Assembly: GCA_011391695.1 (NCBI GenBank)
Contig: JAABQB010000022.1
Location: forward strand, 1-45,014
DNA length: 45,014 bases
Source: Desulfobacteraceae bacterium
Lineage (GTDB): Bacteria > Desulfobacterota > Desulfobacteria > Desulfobacterales > RPRI01
Direction of reading: 5' to 3'
Shown here: one piece after another, positions 44,822-45,014 of the stretch
How the letters are laid out: each line of letters opens with the position of its first letter
Numbering within the stretch: the first letter of the stretch is position 1
Program-made: the position numbers and the translations under genes
Notes under the pieces: model-generated
What the model saw: only the letters and a program-made list of their open reading frames with translations
What the model was told of the DNA's origin: nothing
Databases searched by the model: none

Positions 44822-44858
44822 CTGTCGAATCCTCCTTACTTGTTGATTGTTGACATAT

Positions 44859-44888
44859 ACAGGAAAAACATGACCTGCCTTTTCCTGT
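44859..44888. promoter_or_regulatory. Inverted repeat in the fhs leader
   Basis: ACAGGAAAA (44859-44867) and TTTTCCTGT (44880-44888) are perfect inverted arms around 12 bases, about 40 bases upstream of the fhs start. It could be a leader hairpin or a protein-binding site. The remaining sequence to the window edge is AT-rich, with TATAAT-like hexamers but no convincing -35 box. Confidence 0.45.
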
Positions 44889-45014
44889 TATCATTGCCTG
44901 CTTCTGCTTCAAATCAGATAAAACGGAAAAACGGGATATAGCTTTAAATTATAATTAGTTAAATCATACAATAGAGCTCAAAACAGTGTTCACTTATAAT
45001 GGACTTTAAGCGTT

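Overview
The window looks like a chromosomal segment of an anaerobic, Gram-negative bacterium, most likely a member of the Desulfobacterota (a Desulfobacterales-like sulfate reducer). This is inferred from the gene mix: iron-sulfur polyferredoxins, DUF362 proteins, formate-tetrahydrofolate ligase, pyruvoyl arginine decarboxylase, an outer-membrane-type lipoprotein pathway, and intergenic DNA crowded with small dispersed repeats. No rRNA or tRNA was seen, so the taxonomy is not proven.

Layout. (1) 127-7478, plus strand, housekeeping: ileS, lspA, lgt, an unusually long holA, pyk. (2) 7651-12091, plus strand: a MacAB-like export operon (small protein, periplasmic adaptor, ATPase, two FtsX permeases). 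(3) 12144-20100, plus strand, accessory block: a YefM/YoeB-type toxin-antitoxin pair with a clear operator, a decayed transposase, then a cluster around an ArsS-like radical SAM enzyme (TVP38 membrane protein, MerA-like flavoprotein disulfide reductase, glycosyltransferase, DUF3047 secreted protein, AhpD-like CxxC protein, radical SAM, metallo-beta-lactamase-fold protein). No arsenite methyltransferase is visible. (4) 20204-25606, minus strand, housekeeping: tilS, ftsH, folP, coaX. (5) 25759-28785, plus strand: SRP 4.5S RNA, grpE, dnaK and its terminator. (6) 29131-39578, redox region: ALDH7-type aldehyde dehydrogenase, DUF6599-like membrane protein, Tat-type DUF362 protein, a NapH/NapG-like fused polyferredoxin and a Tat-exported aldo/keto reductase, interrupted by a cupin, a ferredoxin-DUF362 protein, a lytic transglycosylase and a toxin-first Phd/VapC-like pair. 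(7) 39925-41379: pdaD and speB, which together convert arginine to putrescine. (8) 41402-44821, minus strand: a B12-binding-type radical SAM protein and fhs, separated by a strong terminator.

The most unusual material is between the genes. Three kinds of dispersed element recur: a roughly 145-173 bp palindromic element with near-identical copies; a second element whose conserved end lies just upstream of ileS, tilS and the aldehyde dehydrogenase; and a degenerate 'patchwork' of 9-10 base words that begins within a few to a few tens of bases after the stop codons of at least nine genes, in the orientation of the gene. The best candidates for an undescribed system are the methyltransferase-free ArsS-like cluster and the stop-codon-associated patchwork repeats.
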